Shown: in pieces, positions 5,897-6,997 of the stretch | Position numbering within the stretch: position 1 is the stretch's first letter | Layout: every line of letters starts with the position of its first letter | Origin: Prevotella sp. | GTDB taxonomy: Bacteria; Bacteroidota; Bacteroidia; Bacteroidales; Dysgonomonadaceae | Assembly (NCBI GenBank): GCA_031260865.1 | Contig: JAISKQ010000049.1 | Coordinates: 1-6,997, forward strand | Direction of reading: 5' to 3' | Length of the DNA: 6,997 nt | Notes under the pieces: generated by a model | Told to the model about the DNA's origin: nothing | The model's input: only the letters and a program-made list of their open reading frames with translations | Databases searched by the model: none | Position numbers and translations under genes: made by a program

Positions 5897-6845
5897 GAAA
5901 TACTATCATATCAATGGGTCTCAATTGGAGCGTCATTACAAGGAACATTTGAGCGGCTATTGCACTTGGGATCAAAAGGGACACGCAGATAGATGGCTCC
6001 TGTTTCCACACAACATGGGAACTCGATTAAGCATAGACGAAACATGTCTCAGTGATGGCGAACTCTACACGATAATAACCAACAAAGCCGCCAAGGGTAA
6101 AAAAGGGGCAATCGTAGCTATCGTGGAAGGAACAGAGTCCGAAAAAGTTATTGAAGTATTAGAACGCATGCCCCCGGAACTACTCAAACAGGTAGAAGAA
6201 GTAACGTTGGATATGGCGGATTCGATGCGAAAAATTGTCCGCCGATGTTTCCCTAAAGCCATTCGTGTCATCGACCGCTTCCATGTACAGAAGTTAGCCC
6301 ACGATGCCTTACAGGAGATGCGTATAGCCCATCGTTGGGATGCTATCAATCAAGAAACCGAAGCCAAAGAACAAGCTAAACTGTCTAATATAAAATACAT
6401 CCCCGAACTGCTTGAAAACGGCGATTCTCGGAAGCAACTCCTTGCCCGAAGCCGATATTTACTCTTCAAATCCGCGGATAAGTGGACTGAAAAACAAAAG
6501 CAGAGAGCCAAACTGCTTTTTGAACTTTATCCTGACATTCAGAGAGGTTACTCCCTGACACATTCCTTGAGGATGATTTTCTCTAAAAACACGATCAAAG
6601 ACGCTGCACGTTTAAGCCTTGCCAGATGGTACAATCAGGTCGCGGAAGCGGAATTCAAGTCATTTAACACAATTGCCGCTACCGTTTATGAACATTATAA
6701 TGAAATATTAAACTTCTTCATCAATCGTTCAACCAATGCTTCCGCTGAATCCTTCAATGCCAAGATTAAGGCGTTTAGAGCTTCTCTAAGAGGGGTTACT
6801 GATATTAAATTTTTCTTATTTAGATTGTCTAATATTTATGCTTGA
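5862..6845 (+). CDS. ISL3-like DDE transposase, catalytic region (ORF2)
   Basis: The reading frame carries the ISL3-type RNase H-fold signature. Numbered from a TTG at 5862, it contains Asp59 in SIDET, Asp117 in TLDMADSM, a VIDRFHVQK block (Asp138, His141), and Glu296 in NASAESFNAKIKAFRASLRG. These give the D, D, E triad of a cut-and-paste transposase. The frame is open only from 5853, after a TAA at 5850-5852. It has no ATG near its start, and TTG is a poor initiator, so it is more likely expressed as a fusion with ORF1 by a +1 frameshift. Fusion at the ORF1 stop would give 124 plus 316, or 440 aa. The alternative is coupled reinitiation at TTG 5862. The stop lies 1 nt before the right inverted repeat. 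Confidence 0.85.
   Translation: MDTLPIPAQTLEKYYHINGSQLERHYKEHLSGYCTWDQKGHADRWLLFPHNMGTRLSIDETCLSDGELYTIITNKAAKGKKGAIVAIVEGTESEKVIEVLERMPPELLKQVEEVTLDMADSMRKIVRRCFPKAIRVIDRFHVQKLAHDALQEMRIAHRWDAINQETEAKEQAKLSNIKYIPELLENGDSRKQLLARSRYLLFKSADKWTEKQKQRAKLLFELYPDIQRGYSLTHSLRMIFSKNTIKDAARLSLARWYNQVAEAEFKSFNTIAATVYEHYNEILNFFINRSTNASAESFNAKIKAFRASLRGVTDIKFFLFRLSNIYA
5891..5897 (+). other. Candidate +1 programmed frameshift site CCT TGA G
   Basis: The last ORF1 codons are AAC CCT TGA. A ribosome paused at TGA could slip by +1 from CCT to CTT and continue with GAG in the ORF2 frame. This resembles the CTT TGA C site of prfB in layout, but no upstream Shine-Dalgarno-like stimulator is seen. The shift must occur between 5853 and 5896, because TAA at 5850-5852 closes the ORF2 frame upstream. 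Confidence 0.4.
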
Positions 6846-6846
6846 A

Positions 6847-6868
6847 CACACCTTTTTACAGGTGACCC
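6847..6868 (-). repeat. Right terminal inverted repeat of the inner IS
   Basis: It begins CACACCTTTT and ends AGGTGACCC. Its reverse complement matches the left repeat at 20 of 22 positions. It starts directly after the transposase stop. Confidence 0.9.
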
Positions 6869-6869
6869 A

Positions 6870-6877
6870 AAAAAAAC
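6870..6877 (+). repeat. Right copy of the 8-bp target-site duplication (AAAAAAAC)
   Basis: It matches 5437-5444. Eight A residues (6869-6876) precede the C, so either the element ends at 6869 or the A tract has gained a base since insertion. Confidence 0.55.
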
Positions 6878-6880
6878 TAT

Positions 6881-6888
6881 TACCTTTG
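6881..6888 (+). promoter_or_regulatory. Putative -7 element of the outer IS transposase
   Basis: TACCTTTG matches TAnnTTTG perfectly and is followed by CATC and then ATG. The -33 position on the present sequence (ACAG, 6858-6861) is poor. The inner IS insertion lies between -7 and the original upstream region, so the outer promoter is probably disrupted. Confidence 0.5.
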
Positions 6889-6892
6889 CATC

Positions 6893-6997
6893 ATGGAAAC
6901 AGGCTATGAATTATTATTACCGGAAGGGATTCTGGAATACTTTGAATTAAAAGAGGTAGAAAAGAGTGAAGGAGTAATTATTATCCATCCGGATGAA
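6893..6997 (+). CDS. ISAon1-type transposase N-terminal region of the outer IS (partial)
   Basis: Thirty-five codons are visible, starting METGYELLLPEGILEYFELK and running off the window in frame. The segment aligns with ORF1 of the inner IS (LPxxxxxYFELxxI/V, then E and K-rich residues and a short beta-strand-like run ending in D-E). It is clearly related but not identical, so this is a different element of the same group, not a duplicate copy. The ATG lies only 4 nt after the -7 element. If that promoter is real, the mRNA would be nearly leaderless. Confidence 0.65.
   Translation, partial: METGYELLLPEGILEYFELKEVEKSEGVIIIHPDE

Larger units (their letters stand above)
5445..6868 (+). mobile_element. 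Complete ISL3-like (ISAon1-type) insertion sequence
   Basis: This element of about 1424 bp is bounded by 22-bp terminal inverted repeats with two mismatches and flanked by an AAAAAAAC duplication. It carries two overlapping rightward ORFs that together make one transposase of about 440 aa, the usual ISL3 size. Nothing besides transposase genes is carried. Both ends, both ORFs and all catalytic residues are intact, so it may be active. The name ISAon1-type is recalled from similar Bacteroidota proteins; the DDE/ISL3-like class rests on visible motifs. Confidence 0.85.
5409..6997 (+). mobile_element. Outer ISAon1/ISL3-like element, partial and interrupted by a second IS
   Basis: If the inner element and one copy of its target duplication are removed, GGGTC at 5409 comes to lie 39 nt before TACCTTTG (6881), which leads into a transposase-like ORF at 6893. 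In the inner IS the matching distance from GGGTC to TACATTTG is 41 nt. This shared layout suggests that 5409-5444 is the left end of a related element whose body resumes at about 6870-6878 and continues past the window. The right inverted repeat is not visible, so the boundary remains an inference. Confidence 0.65.

Overview
The window looks like a Bacteroidota chromosome, most likely order Bacteroidales. The evidence is repeated use of the Bacteroidota-type promoter (TTTG, about 19-20 nt, then TAnnTTTG), general lack of strong Shine-Dalgarno sequences, a Bacteroidales-style 30S protein S20, and an insertion sequence of a kind I associate with this phylum. I cannot name the species.

Layout: (1) Positions 1-68 hold the N-terminus of a leftward gene that I read as a DUF3109/YkgJ-like cysteine-cluster protein, with its promoter at 115-146. 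(2) A rightward promoter (214-245) serves tRNA-Arg(CCU) at 284-355. (3) Positions 518-4375 encode one very large secreted multidomain glycoside hydrolase: signal peptide, GH31 core, FN3, F5/8C/CBM32-like, dockerin-like and cohesin-like modules. It ends at a strong terminator (4407-4465). It resembles the GH31 alpha-N-acetylgalactosaminidase group more than ordinary alpha-glucosidases. (4) Positions 4466-4827 are AT-rich and hold only a probable 52-aa leftward ORF (4504-4662) and a short microsatellite. (5) A textbook promoter (4828-4858) drives tRNA-Glu(UUC) and rpsT, apparently as one transcript ending at a hairpin (5305-5337). (6) From about 5373 to the right edge everything is insertion-sequence DNA. 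A complete ISL3-like (ISAon1-type) element, 5445-6868, has 22-bp inverted repeats with two mismatches and a two-ORF transposase. It sits inside the leader of a second, related element, whose left end appears to be at 5409 and whose first ORF begins at 6893 and runs off the window.

How the parts relate: the tRNA and rpsT genes and the DUF3109 gene look like core genome. The GH31 enzyme is a stand-alone secreted glycan-degrading enzyme with no SusC/SusD partner in view. The nested IS block is accessory DNA downstream of rpsT. I found no CRISPR array, toxin-antitoxin pair or defence system. The most interesting signals are the nested IS elements with stacked GGGTC left ends, a possible +1 frameshift site (CCT TGA G) joining the transposase ORFs, and the dockerin plus cohesin pairing in one GH31 polypeptide.
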